Shown here one piece after another: positions 43,671 through 55,168 of a stretch of 64,000 nt of DNA; the stretch's first letter is position 1, and each line of letters opens with the position of its first letter. Source of the stretch: Amborella trichopoda (Eukaryota > Streptophyta > Magnoliopsida > Amborellales > Amborellaceae); assembly GCF_000471905.2 (NCBI RefSeq), contig NW_006499973.1:1086586-1150585 (forward strand), read 5' to 3'. The translations under genes and the position numbers were made by a program. Below the pieces are notes generated by a model, which searched no databases, was not told the DNA's origin, and was given only the letters and a program-made list of their open reading frames with translations.

Positions 43671-46190
43671 CAGAGGTCATTAAGGCTTCCAACAAGATAG
43701 TGAACCCTCCTAGGCATGAAAGGAGGGACCATGTATACCTAGCTGCATACTTGACCCTCTTCCTGTGTAAATTTTCTTTGTCATGCTCGAGGAATTACTT
43801 CATTTGGCCATGCTGATTTTATGTACCTTGCTTGATGGTCAAAGGGACCGGCTACGTATTAGCCTGGCCTTTTTTATGCAGCATCTTCCATGGGCTGGGG
43901 CCCATTGCTCATGGGAAGGTTCCCCCGAGAGACGTCAGGAATGAGGCCCTTGCAGACGAAGGTCTCCCTGGTCATTTTACCACAAGCTTCCCAGTCCATT
44001 TTGTTTTCGGGTGGCTCTCCGTCTATTTCCCGGGGGCGTATGAGAACAATGGCAACCTAACAGATGCCACCTTTCCCCATATGTTTAAAATTGCCAGGAT
44101 GAAGGCTGTGCCTAGGGAACTGGGGGATGCCCATAAAAGATTGACTAAGGCTACCTTCTTTACCAAGGGCAACCCTTTTCTAGTGGGTGGCCCTTCTAAT
44201 AAGATATTTCTCAATGGCTTTGGAAAGTCGCTCGATGGGGCGGCGATGGATCCAGGGAGGCTATGTACCTTATGAGTGTACGAGGTTGTAAACTCTCATA
44301 CCGAGGTTTAGGAGACAGAAGACTTGAAGCGTATTTCCCTCATCATTTTTCATGCCAGTAAGGCCTGGACCAGGGATGCTGTGCCCCTGAATCCTTTGAC
44401 ATGTCTGGAAGAAAAGGGAAGCCGCATGACCCCAATGTCTCGATGACAAGTCACGAGGGCTAGACCAACCTTGAAATGAGGACAGCATGGGAGACTTGTC
44501 TCGAGCTCCCGCAATAGAACTAGTTGATGATTCCTCATTACGGTCGCTTGGGTCATGTGTTTAATGAGCACTGACGGTGGAGGGAAACTACCGGCCGCAC
44601 CTACTAGCATCAGGACCACCCCTGATAGGAGATCAATAGCTCTATTAGGGATGGTAGGGGGGGAAGCACCTCACTCCTCCTTCCTTTTCTTGATTTTTCA
44701 AGTTTGATTATTACCCTTCAGATAAGAAAGGGCTTGCCTGGCCCCGTTCGTTGGATAAAGACATGGTAGGCGTGGAGTATCTATCACTGCGTGGGAAGAC
44801 AAACTCTTTCTTAGATTGCCTTAGCCTCTTATTTGTGAGGGCAAGGGAGGGTGATGTCCCTGGTAGTGAAGAAAGACCTGCACGGGGGTTGGTGACTCTG
44901 AGGTGAAGCGCTTTGGTCGAATTGACAGGGCTAAGCATGACCCGAAGGTTCCCACGGTAGTTGAGCTGGTGAACATTCCTTTGAGAGAGAGGGAAGGTAG
45001 AAAAGGGGGAAGAAAGAGAAAGGGGGGTGAAGAAGACGAAACCCGCCTCCCCAGCTTTGGTGAGAAGAGTTCATGTGAGCAAGGAGGATTCGTCTACCTC
45101 AGACACGTCCTCAGTGGCTCCTCTTGTGATGCGCACGGGTGAGGGATCATGTAGCATTGACCGTGACTTTGGTGGTGCCGTCTCGGCTTTAGGAGCGGTC
45201 ACGGTTCCCAATAGAGGACCAAGCCCGCCCTCATCCAGATCAGACGTTCAATCAGAAGGTCTTTCTTCGAGAGCCGGGGCGGAAGTGTCGCCTTTTGTAG
45301 GCGGCAGCACCATGTCCTCTATGTGTTGCGACTGTTTTGGCAGCAAAAATGAAGAGAACGCTCGCTCTAGGAGTTCCCTTGTCGAGGTCAGTTGCAGCAC
45401 GTACCTCAGAGTCACCATTCTTGGGGGTGCGGGAAGGGGAAGTTTCACCTGAACCTTCCGCCCCCTTGGTAGACTCCCAGGCCATTATTGCAAGGGACCT
45501 TGTCCTTGAAGTCCCTGCTCTTGACGTAGTTGGTGCGACGGCTCCCACGCCATTACCCCAAGATGAGAAGGCACTCATGTTCAAGGGGATGTTTCGCTTA
45601 GGCTTTCAGATGAAGAAGGGGTGTCCTTACTCGGATCTCCAAAGAAGGGTGGAGGCTTCTAGAGTCTGCGTGAGTGGACTGTGGGCTGTGCACACTAGTG
45701 AGGGGATCTTCGACCATCTTAAGAGACTGCTGGAAGATCTTGTAGACTAGGGTGCCGAGGCTCACTCGTGCGAAACTGAGGTGCGAACATCTTATGAGGA
45801 ACACTTGGCTATCTTTGAGGAAAGCCTGTTCAGTCAACGAGCGGTCATGGAGAAGCATGAGCAATCGAGGGTCAAGCTCCTTTCTGATTAGGAGCGTCTC
45901 AGAGAGGAAATCACTAGTCTCTCTGATAAGATTCAGACTATGGAGGATGAGATAGGGATGCTGCAAACTTGCGTGACTTCGTTGAAATCTCAGTGCCTCT
46001 TGAGGTAGGATACGGTGCATCAGCATTCTCAATCATTGGAGCAACTGAGTTCTGAGACAGTGTCGGTTCGCAAATTGGCAGACACCATTGCCAAGAATAT
46101 TTTTGACTTGCAGGAGAGGCGAGAAAGGGCTCTGCGACGTGCAGATGAGCTAAGAGTAAAAATCGAAGAGGCCCTCGATCGCTTTTGAGA
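43666..46190 (+). pseudogene. PMD copy B, 3' part
   Basis: Continues the frame of the 5' part. KRRDHVYLAAYLTLFLCKFSL-like sequence (about 43720-43785) is the LATYLVLFLFKF landmark of copy A. FPVHFVFGWLSVYFPGAY (about 43987-44042) matches FPIHYIYGWLGAYFPNTY. The frame 43832-44275 (147 codons) is the longest intact piece. After stops at 44273 and beyond, 44900-45750 hold a basic KGGRKRKGGEEDE segment and acidic/serine-rich sequence. A coiled-coil tail (about 45760-46188) parallels the tail of copy A, ending in EEALDRF beside copy A's NEIIDHF. 3' flanks after both tails are similar (CTTGTAA...AATGCATGAATAGA). Confidence 0.8.
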
Positions 46191-49009
46191 ATTGGAGTAA
46201 TGCTTGTCATTTTTCTCTTCTTATTGTAATCGCCTTAATGCATGAATAGATAATCGCTCATCTTTTCTTAATTTTATGCCTAGCCCTTGATACAGAAAGG
46301 AATTTTTTTTTTTTGAGGAGATAGTTTTCGAGTCATACTGTTGTGACTATAGGCAGGGCGTGCTTTTAGTGTCTTTTGCCTGCGTAGGGTGTACCCTAGA
46401 CGACCTTTTTGGTGAGGTGTTGACCTCCTCCGTCGAAGAGAACTTACCTGGGGATAGAGTCATACCGGGCAGGAGGAAGAGGGACGGGTCCTGCCTTGGT
46501 GAGGCGCTGAGGGAAATGAAAGAGGATGGATAATATTAAAGGATAAGAACAATCATCAAGCTCATATATGCATGACAGATGATGGGTGACGCAAGGCCAA
46601 TGAATATAATTTCATAATATATTTGCATAATACACTTTAAATGTGGTAATGAGGTGTAGTAAAGTCAGGACTTACCATACAGGGTCCTGACACATCCTGA
46701 AAGCCCTAGGAGACAGTCATCACATACATCTAGACAACTGATCAATCATAGAGACTATTAAATAATTTTCAATATGAAACCAAACTCTGTAACTTATATT
46801 CTTATGGCCCATATATTCTTCTCCATATAATATTGGAGGTTTTTTTACTATTATTTGATATGTCTTCAGATCTGTAGTTCGTCAAAGAGGATTTTGATGA
46901 CCAGACCTTGTGAAACGTCATCATATGATATCAAAATCAAGTAGAACTTGATAGATATTCTTAATGAGGCCTTATATACCTCTAGTCCAAGAATCATACA
47001 AATTGGACATCATTTGGTACATTGTTCAAATCCATCATTTTCTAAGTAGGGCCCCAACTGCCGATCCCATCATGATATTAGGCGATTGAAAATTTTTGAA
47101 ATTAGGACATCATTTTGTACAACCAAAACTCATGTCGTTCATCTGTCAAGCGCACACTCAACAGTCAGGATGACCTTCAATCATTAAAATTGTGATTTTT
47201 CTCAATCTATAGGGAGAGTTTTCTCATAGGACATAGATCATTAAATTTTGTTTACTTAATGTCATATCAACCATGGGAGGGCAATGCTCTATGGATCTCT
47301 CTGTTAAAGCCATGAGCTTGGCAATGGAAGTCATAAAGCTGTGCAAATGTTTGACTGTGGGGACCAAAAATTCTCCTAAAATTTGGAGAGTTTTGTTAAC
47401 AATTTTTTAGAATATATGAATTATGAGCTCCTCCATAATCAAGTTCTTAGGATCTATAATCCCCTGAGAAGACGGCAGTTGAGCCCACAATGCTTAGATC
47501 TGTGACTGACATTTGTAGCAGAAAATGGATCAACTTCGATGAGATATATCTCCCTTGTTGCTGATCTATTTTAGGTGAGACTTGGAATACTGTCTTTGAT
47601 TCCTCTCCGTGCAAATTTTCAAGCCAATAGGATTCACCATCAAAGAGCAACATCAGTTGGACTCAGACATGATAGAACTGCACACTTCTTTGATTGACAA
47701 CGGATGATAAAAATTTGTTTTTCCTTTACTTTCTCATGTGGGATCGTGGAAATATGGTTGAAGTTGAGTTTAGATACAAATAACAAAGTGTTTTATATTC
47801 AAATGAAAGTAAAGCTTATCACTATAACCTCTTGGAGGTGTTCTGATTTTAAATTAAAAAAGCAAGGATACCTCATCCAACCACTCTGTGAGAGAGTTGG
47901 TTCCAACCATTAGGTTTTGTATACGAAATATGATGCCCTATTCTTAGTATCTTTGAACCTCTACAAAGACCCCATTAAGACGGTGGAGAGGAGGATTGAT
48001 GGAATAAAATATTGTGCTCACATGAGAGAAAGAAAAAGAGAATGACATTATATCATTTGTACACGCCTCTTTTCCTAGATAAGCCCTTGATAGTGTTGTA
48101 CTCCTGCGTGCAAAAACATATACAAAGAGCGAAATCTGACATTCTAGACTCACGTGAAGCCCAAATCTTGAGAAGGAGCAAAGTGTGGGCAGTACCTTTG
48201 CGTATATCTACGTATATAGGCATGATATGCCTCTTGTTACTAATATTTTGCATGTTCTCTGCCTTTTCGTTATGAAAGATTTGTATATGTTTCGATGCCC
48301 GAATCATGGGTATTCTGATGCATATAATAGTCCAATTGTAAAATGTACTATGGGTTGAAACCTAGAACCCCTCACGAACTCTAGAAAATGTCAATGACCC
48401 TTTATTTCCACTATATGAAATTTAAGGGTGAATTTATCACTCTATATTAGTTCTCTGGTTCCTTAGATATTTCTAGAGAGAATACTATATTTTCATTGAA
48501 ACATTTAGGGAAGATAGAGCATATCAAAGATTTTACACGCTAATATTGCATGTAGAGCAGTCTGAGTGCACAAGCCAAGCGCATAAAGATGGCATCATCC
48601 CTCCATTATTAGAGTTTCCACTCAAATGTTGTCTATTGCAACTAGGTGCTTGACCTCCTTGAACTCACAAAGGCTTTAGGTGTGATGTATGTAATTTTAT
48701 ATTTAAATACCAACTGCACGATAAGAACTTATTAGTAGGTCTCATGGAACCAATGAGAGGCCAAGCTAGAAGAAAGTTGGGAGGATGAAGAAAATGGCCT
48801 TCATAGTGTGGATGATCAAGTGGATATTTAAACACTTGAAAATCTTGAAAATAGACAAACTAAAAAACTTATTACAAGATGCACTATTTTTTGGACTTAA
48901 ACTTCCTTTTTTTTCTTTATATCCATGCATCTCGAGGTCGATATGATCAATTAGAATTTACGGTGCACCTTACCTCGACAATATAAGGTTGCAACCATAT
49001 AAATAGGTT
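46191..49009. other. AT-rich region without recognisable genes
   Basis: The first ~350 bases (to about 46540) are moderately GC-rich and hold a T11 run at about 46309. From there the sequence is AT-rich, with many short frames on both strands, the longest under 90 codons and without known features. No tandem arrays or LTR motifs were seen. It differs in composition from the flanking elements and may be the least repetitive part of the window. Confidence 0.5.
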
Positions 49010-49760
49010 TCAAACCAAGGAACAAAATTTTGGTGGTATCGATTTTATTATAGCATACTCAATCTCACTTTTCATTCCCCAAATACAATCTTTGACTTCC
49101 TCTATTGTCACCTCCCTTATAAGTTCCTTTCTCTGATATTCACTAAATAGCAAAGGGAGAAGAAAGTGATCAGCCAAACTGAGATCACCTGGCGGCAACA
49201 AAAGACCATGCTTACCAAAGCAGTGGGATGGGTATTTAAGATAAATGTTGATGGGTCTTCTTTTCAAAATCCAAGCAGAGCAGGATGCAGGGGTGTCATT
49301 AAAAGGGATGATGGTTCTTTCATTGCTGCTATCTCTATCTCCTTAGGTATGGCCTCAAATAAGTGGGTGGAATTCCATGGTTTAGAAGCAGGTGTTGATT
49401 TAGCTATTCAGATGAATTGTTTCCCTCTCTAAATTGAAAGTGATTCCTCCTTGCTAGTTCAAGTTATACATGGCAGTTGAAAATCTCCATAGGCATTTCA
49501 TATCATAGTCATCAATTACAACATTAGACTTGAGAATTATTCATGATCTATTTCCCATGTTTTCTATGAGGACAATATGGTGGCCAATGCATTGGCTACA
49601 AAGGCTACAATTTTGGCAGATGCTACCATTTTGGTGCTCTAGGCCTCCAAACTTTCTTCACCTCCTTTTACTTCAGATGTGGTGTAACATAGTATGATGT
49701 AATTTTTTCCATCTTTATTAATGAAAACCATGTAGGGGGCCTTCTCCTCCAACGATTTAC
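49010..49760. mobile_element. LINE fragment: inverted RT piece plus RNase H end
   Basis: Plus strand: GWVFKINVDGSSFQNPSRAG (about 49223-49282), VEFHGLEAGVDLAIQ and, after an in-frame TAA at 49430, IESDSSLLVQVIHGS, then HVFYEDNMVANALATKA (about 49555-49610). This is the RVT_3-type RNase H found at the C-terminus of plant L1-like LINEs, with D, E and D residues visible. Minus strand, immediately upstream (about 49165-49040): LLFSEYQRKELIREVTIEEVKDCIWGMKS resembles the region just before the LINE reverse transcriptase core. The two pieces are head to head. The tail 49700-49760 has AT-rich 3' UTR-like sequence. All parts are truncated. Confidence 0.65.
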
Positions 49761-50394
49761 TTAAGAAAAGCATAGTATAACATACATGGATGGGTGAATA
49801 GAAAGATCTCTAATATTCTTTTCATTTTAGTCATGAAAGAATCATGTGAGGCATCTTAAGAGTTTCACTAGAAATGTTTATTTGGTTGTTAAGATGGTAT
49901 TGCGTTATAAGGAATTGCAGGGATGTCTATAAAGAGTAGAAATGTTTCAATTCTCCACCCTTGTACTCTTTAATCTATACAATCCTTCTGCTTTGTTGCA
50001 AAAACTTCACAAGTTGGAGTGCACGATGAACATTACATTCCAGCTGAATTAACCTTTTAAAGTAGTCCCTAAAGGACTAATATCTATCTATGCAAAACTA
50101 CTCATGAGATTTGTTGCAATAGTGCCTAGATACCCTAACCTTCACTTCTGCCCGTAACAAACAAAACAACCCCTCCATGTAATAAACTCGACTAATGGGT
50201 GACTTTTTTATGCAGGGGAAAAATAATACTAGAAAAAAATCAATAGAAAAAAAGAAAAGTGAATATGCCCTCTCTCAAAGATCGGCAAAGGAATCCACCC
50301 CAAAATAATCTCTTCACGAAACCAAATTCTATTAACTCATTCACCAATTTACAAGGGATATATCCCTTTAAATAGACTAAAAAAATTAAGAAAG
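49761..50394. other. AT-rich spacer, nothing recognised
   Basis: No gene or repeat family is recognised. The right border is where the LTR array of element E begins abruptly. Confidence 0.5.
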
Positions 50395-51045
50395 AAGCCC
50401 ATCGCCGTCCATGTTTCTCTCTCTTCTCTCTCTTGTCTGTCATGGACGGCGGAAGCCCATCACCGTCCATATTTCTCTCTTCCCTCTCTCGTAAGTCATG
50501 GATGACAGAAGCCCATCACTGTCCATGTTTCTCTCTCTTCTCTCTCTTGTCTATCATGGACAATAGAAGCCCATCGCAGTCCATGTTTCTCTCTCTTCCC
50601 TCTCTCGTCTGTCATGGACGACAGAAGCTCATCGTCGTCTAGGTTTCTCTCTCTTCTCTCTCGTCTATCATGGACGGTAGAAGCCCATCATCGTCCATGT
50701 TTCTCTCTCTTCTCTCACTCGTCTGTTATGGACGGTGAAAGTCCATCGTCGTCCATATTTCTCTCTCTTCTCTTACTTGTCTGTCATGGACGACAGAAGC
50801 CTATTACCGTCCACGTTTCTTTCTCTCGTCTATCATGGATGGTGAAAGCCCATCGTCGTCCAAGTTTCTCTCTCTTTTTGCATTTATCTGTCATGGACGG
50901 CGGAAGACCATCGCTGTCCATGTTTCTCTCCCTTGTCACTCTCGTCTGTCATGGACGGCAAAAGCCCATTGTCATCCATGTTTCTCTCTCTTCTCATTGT
51001 CCTCTGTTGTCATGGATGGCAGAATTCCATCATCGTCCATGCACC
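50395..51045 (+). repeat. ~57-bp tandem array in LTR E
   Basis: About eleven units of CATGGACGGCGGAAGCCCAT + CACCGTCCATGTTTCTCTCT. Arms ATGGACGG (50442-50449) and CCGTCCAT (50463-50470) pair perfectly; in another unit the pair is GGACGAC (50616-50622) with GTCGTCT (50634-50640). The long plus-strand open frames here (for example 50614-51348) are repeat artefacts. Confidence 0.88.
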
Positions 51046-51709
51046 TTCTTTCTCTTTTCTCTCCTCTCTCCCGTCTGTCTCTTTCTTCTCTTCTCTCTCT
51101 GCTGTCTCTCTCTCCGCTCCTCTCTTTTCTTTCCTTTCTCTCCTCTTTTCACTCTCGTCTGTCTTCTTTGTTCTCTTCTCTTCTCTTCTTCTTCTCTTTT
51201 CTCTAATCTACTCTCCGTTCTTCTTCTCATCTCTTCTCCTCTCTTCTTCTCATCTCTTATCCTCTCTTCTTCTCATCTTTTCTCTACCCCTCTTCTATTT
51301 CTCTATTATTTCCCTGTTCTTTTGAATGTGCACTCATGTTTACATTAGACCAAAGACAAGGTGGTGTCTCTTGACCGACATGTCTTGTAAATTAACCATG
51401 TGTGTGTGTGATTACAAACACACGGGAATACAAGGAAAAGGAGATGATTCTGAACCAGTTGTAGGACTGGGGGGCTTTCCGTCGTGATCTAAGAGGGTAC
51501 CCACGCAAGCCAACCTGAGTGAGTCACGAACCCAAGTGAGGTGTGTCCCGCCTCACATTAAAATTCTTCTCTCATCGGTTGGGGTACCTGCCCTTGCTCC
51601 TTAGCAAGGTTCTTGAGAAAGTGATCTCAAGTCCCGAGTTATCCTTGAAACTCGAGACATATGCCACCAGATCATCCAGATTTGGGAGCGAGATCGAGGC
51701 TTCTAACCA
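50395..51709 (+). repeat. LTR of element E, 5' part missing
   Basis: Begins inside a ~57-bp array of the same family as in element B (opposite strand), continues with a CT-rich stretch (51045-51310) and the shared U5 (CGTGATCTAAGAGGG near 51484) and ends in CCA at 51707-51709. Roughly the first 1.7 kb of the LTR, including its TATA region, are absent. Confidence 0.85.
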
Positions 51710-51711
51710 GC

Positions 51712-51731
51712 TTAGCGACTCCACTGGGGAC
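51712..51731 (+). other. Primer-binding site of element E
   Basis: TTAGCGACTCCACTGGGGAC, two bases after the LTR end. Confidence 0.8.
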
Positions 51732-52108
51732 TTACTACCCCTTCGTTGGATCGTTCTTGTTTGGCTAGTTTCCCTTTTTTTTTTGCATCACTTTCACATG
51801 ACATTGGGGTTGTTTAACCCGTTCATTCTGATCGGGGATTTTCTCATCCACACATTCGCGAGCGTCCCTCGGGAATAAATTCTTCAAACTTTATTTCCAA
51901 CTTTTTGTTTGAGGAAAGACCAGGTGTCTAACTCCTACGTCTCGACCTGGATAGGTGTGAGAAGAGAACTTAAGGTCCCTAACTCCCCATTTTCTAGCTC
52001 TAGTGGAACCCCCACCAAGGCACCCTACATCGGTGGCACATGTACTACCACTCAAAGCATGCACCCTGTTACCGACAAGTCACTTGTTAGTCGTATTGCC
52101 GAGGTATA
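51732..52108 (+). pseudogene. Leader ORF start of element E, cut by element F
   Basis: The frame 51909-52115 contains TPTKAPYIGGTCTTTQSMHP and TDKSLVSRIAEVY, the conserved leader segment. It is interrupted in the codon after AEVY by the LTR start of element F at 52109. The last bases before it (GTATA) are the candidate target sequence; the matching duplicate would lie beyond the window. Confidence 0.75.
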
Positions 52109-53048
52109 TGTTTGAACGTATTTTTCAGCACCTTAGTTCTTGATAGGAAGCAAGTCAATAAAGCCTACAAAACAGTGGAAATTCTCGATAGTCTCAGAAT
52201 GGTCCCAGAATTGGTCAAGGTCTTCATCACCACTTCAAGAGACCACCTGCCAAGTGTCATCACCATCAGACATGTCTAAGGCAGTGAAAATAAAGAAACA
52301 ATTTCAGAAAAATCGATCTCTAGCATCCTGAAATGGACCCTGTAACTAGAGTCATAATTTTAGTGCTTCAAACAGCTATGGGACCACTGCCATTAGATCT
52401 GATACGAATGAAAACTGTTATGGTTCAAGTTTCGGCTTAATCAGACACTCCAAAACAAAGTTATCCATAAAATATCGAAAGGGAGTACGCCGCACATGAT
52501 TCCCATGTGGCCACTCTACATTAAAATACCATTAAAGGTGGCTTTTTTTATAGTCACGGGCAGTCAGTTTTAGGGCCTATAACTCACTCGTTCCAAGTCA
52601 GATTGCTCTCAACTTTGGTGAGTGTGTTCGCCTCATCACAACGAGCAATTTGATATGTTGTACGCCCCGTGATGATGCCCATGTAGAGAGAAAAACTACA
52701 TGAAAGTCGCTGATCTGTGAAGGAGGTTGCAGAAAATTCAATGGCAGCATGCCACGTTCGAGTAGCTAGATCACAATACTCGCATACCCGATCGTCATGA
52801 AACTAATTGTATTATGTGCGTGTGGTCTGAGGCTATCTCTAGCTCAAACTTCACCTACGATGAATGGATGGATTTCATGCATAAAGGTGTCAAAGCTATT
52901 GTAAATTCCGACTGTCGGATTTCAAGATTCCAGTAAAAACCTCAGACAACAAAATCTTCATCTGGACACGAAATCAAGCTGCGTTTGTTGCAACATGATC
53001 ATGACAACATTCTCAGTGTGATTCAATGAAGAAGTCACAAAAAAAAAT

Positions 53049-53068
53049 NNNNNNNNNNNNNNNNNNNN
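53049..53068. other. Assembly gap (20 N)
   Basis: Twenty unknown bases following a poly(A) stretch; true length unknown. Confidence 0.99.
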
Positions 53069-53509
53069 AAGATTCATGGCTCGAATTTAGTATCAAAATG
53101 ATCGTCATGTCAATCTCTACAAGAAAACAATAATCTTTCAATCAAACAGGCATTAGAACGACTCTGGGTCAGCTATAGAAGATCACATAAGTTCTCAAGC
53201 AGTAGTAGGGACTGTTCTAAAATTCCACACATTGTTAGGCAGGGGCCAAAATAATCCTTTTGCACCAATTTTAAGAATTTCTTTAAATTCAATTAAATTG
53301 TAATTATCTTTAATTTCAGGTAGTTTTTTAGTATACACCCATGTTTAAGCCCAATTTTATATAAACAGGCAATGCCTCATTGTACAAAGGACGGATTCAT
53401 TATTTTTGGATATATCAATAAAATTTTGAATTTTGCTTATGCTTGTGGGTACGTCTTGGAGAGAGAGAGGAGAGAGAAGAAAAGGGTCGGTACCCTTTGG
53501 GTAGGTAAC

Positions 53510-53812
53510 TTTGTCTCTCCTCTTCTCTTTCTCATCTTTATCTCTTTCTCTCTTCTTCTCGTCTCTATCTCTTTCTCTCTCCTCACCTATTTCTCTCTTC
53601 TCCCCTCTTTCTCATCTCTATCTCTTTCTCTCTCCTCCCCTATTTCTTTCTTCTCCCCTCTTTCTCATCTCTATCTCTTTCTCTCTCTTCTTCTCATCTT
53701 TATCTCTTTCTCTCTCCTCCCCTCTTTCTCATCTCTATCTCTTACTCTCTCTTCTTCTCGTCTCTATCTCTTTCTCTCTCTTGTTCTCATCTCTATCTTC
53801 CTTTGTTCTTCG
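53510..53812 (+). repeat. CT-rich ~50-60-bp tandem tract
   Basis: TCTCATCTCTATCTCTTTCTCTC-based units, repeated about eight times. Comparable polypyrimidine tracts occupy the same LTR position in elements 1, B, D and E (purine-rich on the plus strand for 1 and B). Confidence 0.85.
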
Positions 53813-53819
53813 TCGAATG

Positions 53820-54400
53820 TAGTTGGTGAAGGCTAGTGCTGACTGGATTTCTCTCTCTCCTTCTCTTCTATTGCAGCCAACAAAGCTTAATACCTGCTGA
53901 ATTTCTCTCTCTCCTTCTCTTTTGTTGCAGTCGGTGAAGCCTAACACCAGCTGGATTTCTCTCTCTCCTTTTCTGTCACAGTCGGTGAAGCTTAGCATCG
54001 GCTCGATTTCTCTCTCTCTTCTGTAACAGTCGACGAAGCATAACGTAGGCTTGATCTGTCTCTCTTGCTTTTCTTCCATCACAATCGGCGCAAGCCTAGC
54101 ACCGGTTGGGTCTCTTCCTTTCTTCTCTCTCAACACAATCGGTGAAGCCTAGCACCAACTGCATCTTCTCTTCTTTTTTTTGACACAGTTGGCGAAGCCT
54201 AGCACTTACTGTGTTTTCTCCCTCTTCTTCTAACACAGTCGACGAAGCCTAGTGCCGACTGCATCTTCTCTCTCTTCTCCTCTGATAACACAGTCGGTGA
54301 AGCCTAGCACTGACTGCATTTTCTCTTTCTTCCTTCTAACACAATCGGTAATACCTAGCACCGACTGCGTCTTCTTTTCCTCTCTCTCTTTTATTCTCTC
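53820..54400 (+). repeat. ~53-bp tandem array in LTR F (GTCGGTGAAGCCTAGCACCG)
   Basis: About eleven units. Each has short arms such as CAGTCGGTG ... CACTGACTG (54291-54299 and 54308-54316) around AAGCCTAG, mostly with one mismatch or G-T pair. Motif shared with 22140-22455 and 63720-63890. Confidence 0.85.
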
Positions 54401-55148
54401 ACCTTTCATACTTTTCTCTTCCTTTCTTCTCCCTCCTTCCTTATGTTCCCTTGTTCTCTTATTTCATTTCTTATTCTTTCCTCATAACCATCATTCTATT
54501 ATTCTGTCATTCGACTAAGAGGGATTGAGGTTAGCCTCTCATGGTAGTGCTGTCGTCTAGCTGTAATGTTGTCGCGCCATGATTACTGGGCTCGCTTTAT
54601 TACCAGGATAAACTAACCATCATGCCTAGCTAGTTGATCTTGGTAATGACGTCTAGTAGTAATCATGTGCGTCAGCCTTAGTTACCGAGCATAGTCATTG
54701 CTCTGATCCTCTAGCTCAATCAAATTCTTCTCTCCCCCGTCTTTCTTCTCTTATATTTCTCTTCTTCTTTTTGAATGCACATGCTGGTGTACGTTCATCA
54801 AAAAGGAAAAGGGTGAGGTCTGACCCACCTCTCTTGTAACCTTTACCATATGTGTGTGTGTGATTGAAGAAACAGAAGAAAACAAGACAATGGATGTGAT
54901 TTTGAACAAGTTTTATTACTAGGGGCTTTCTTCGTGATCTAAGAGGGCTCCCACTCCAGTCAGCTCGAGTAAGTCCTAAACCCACCTTAAATTCCTCTCT
55001 CACCGGTTGGTAACACCTGCTCCTGTTCTTGAACGAGGGTCCCGAGAGAGCGATCTGAAAAACGCCTTGGGTCTTCCCTAGATACCTGAGACGGGTGCCG
55101 CCCAATCCTCAAAGGATCCGGAAGGCGAAATCGAGGCACCTAACCAAC

Positions 55149-55168
55149 TTGGTGACTCCATTCGGGAC
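55149..55168 (+). other. Primer-binding site of element F
   Basis: TTGGTGACTCCATTCGGGAC, two bases after the LTR end. Confidence 0.8.

Larger units (their letters stand above)
52109..55146 (+). repeat. 5' LTR of element F (3.04 kb, with assembly gap)
   Basis: Starts TGTTTGAACGTATTTTTCA and ends CCA at 55144-55146. TATATAAA at 53358-53365 is the TATA candidate, followed by AATAAAATTTTG at about 53418. A CT-rich tract (53510-53812) and an array (53820-54400) form the centre; U5 has CGTGATCTAAGAGGG near 54934. Confidence 0.88.

Noticed and set aside
43666..46190. PMD copy B as a functional host gene merely interrupted by an intron-like element
   Set aside because: Stops at 14782 and several after 44273 break the frame independently of the insertion, and the insertion has LTR termini and a target duplication rather than splice borders.
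48012..48307. Overlapping short frames on both strands in the AT-rich island
   Set aside because: Under 90 codons, no recognised features, overlapping antisense; consistent with chance.
50395..51045. Regularly spaced repeats that might recall a CRISPR array
   Set aside because: Units are contiguous tandem repeats without unique spacers, located in an LTR of plant DNA.
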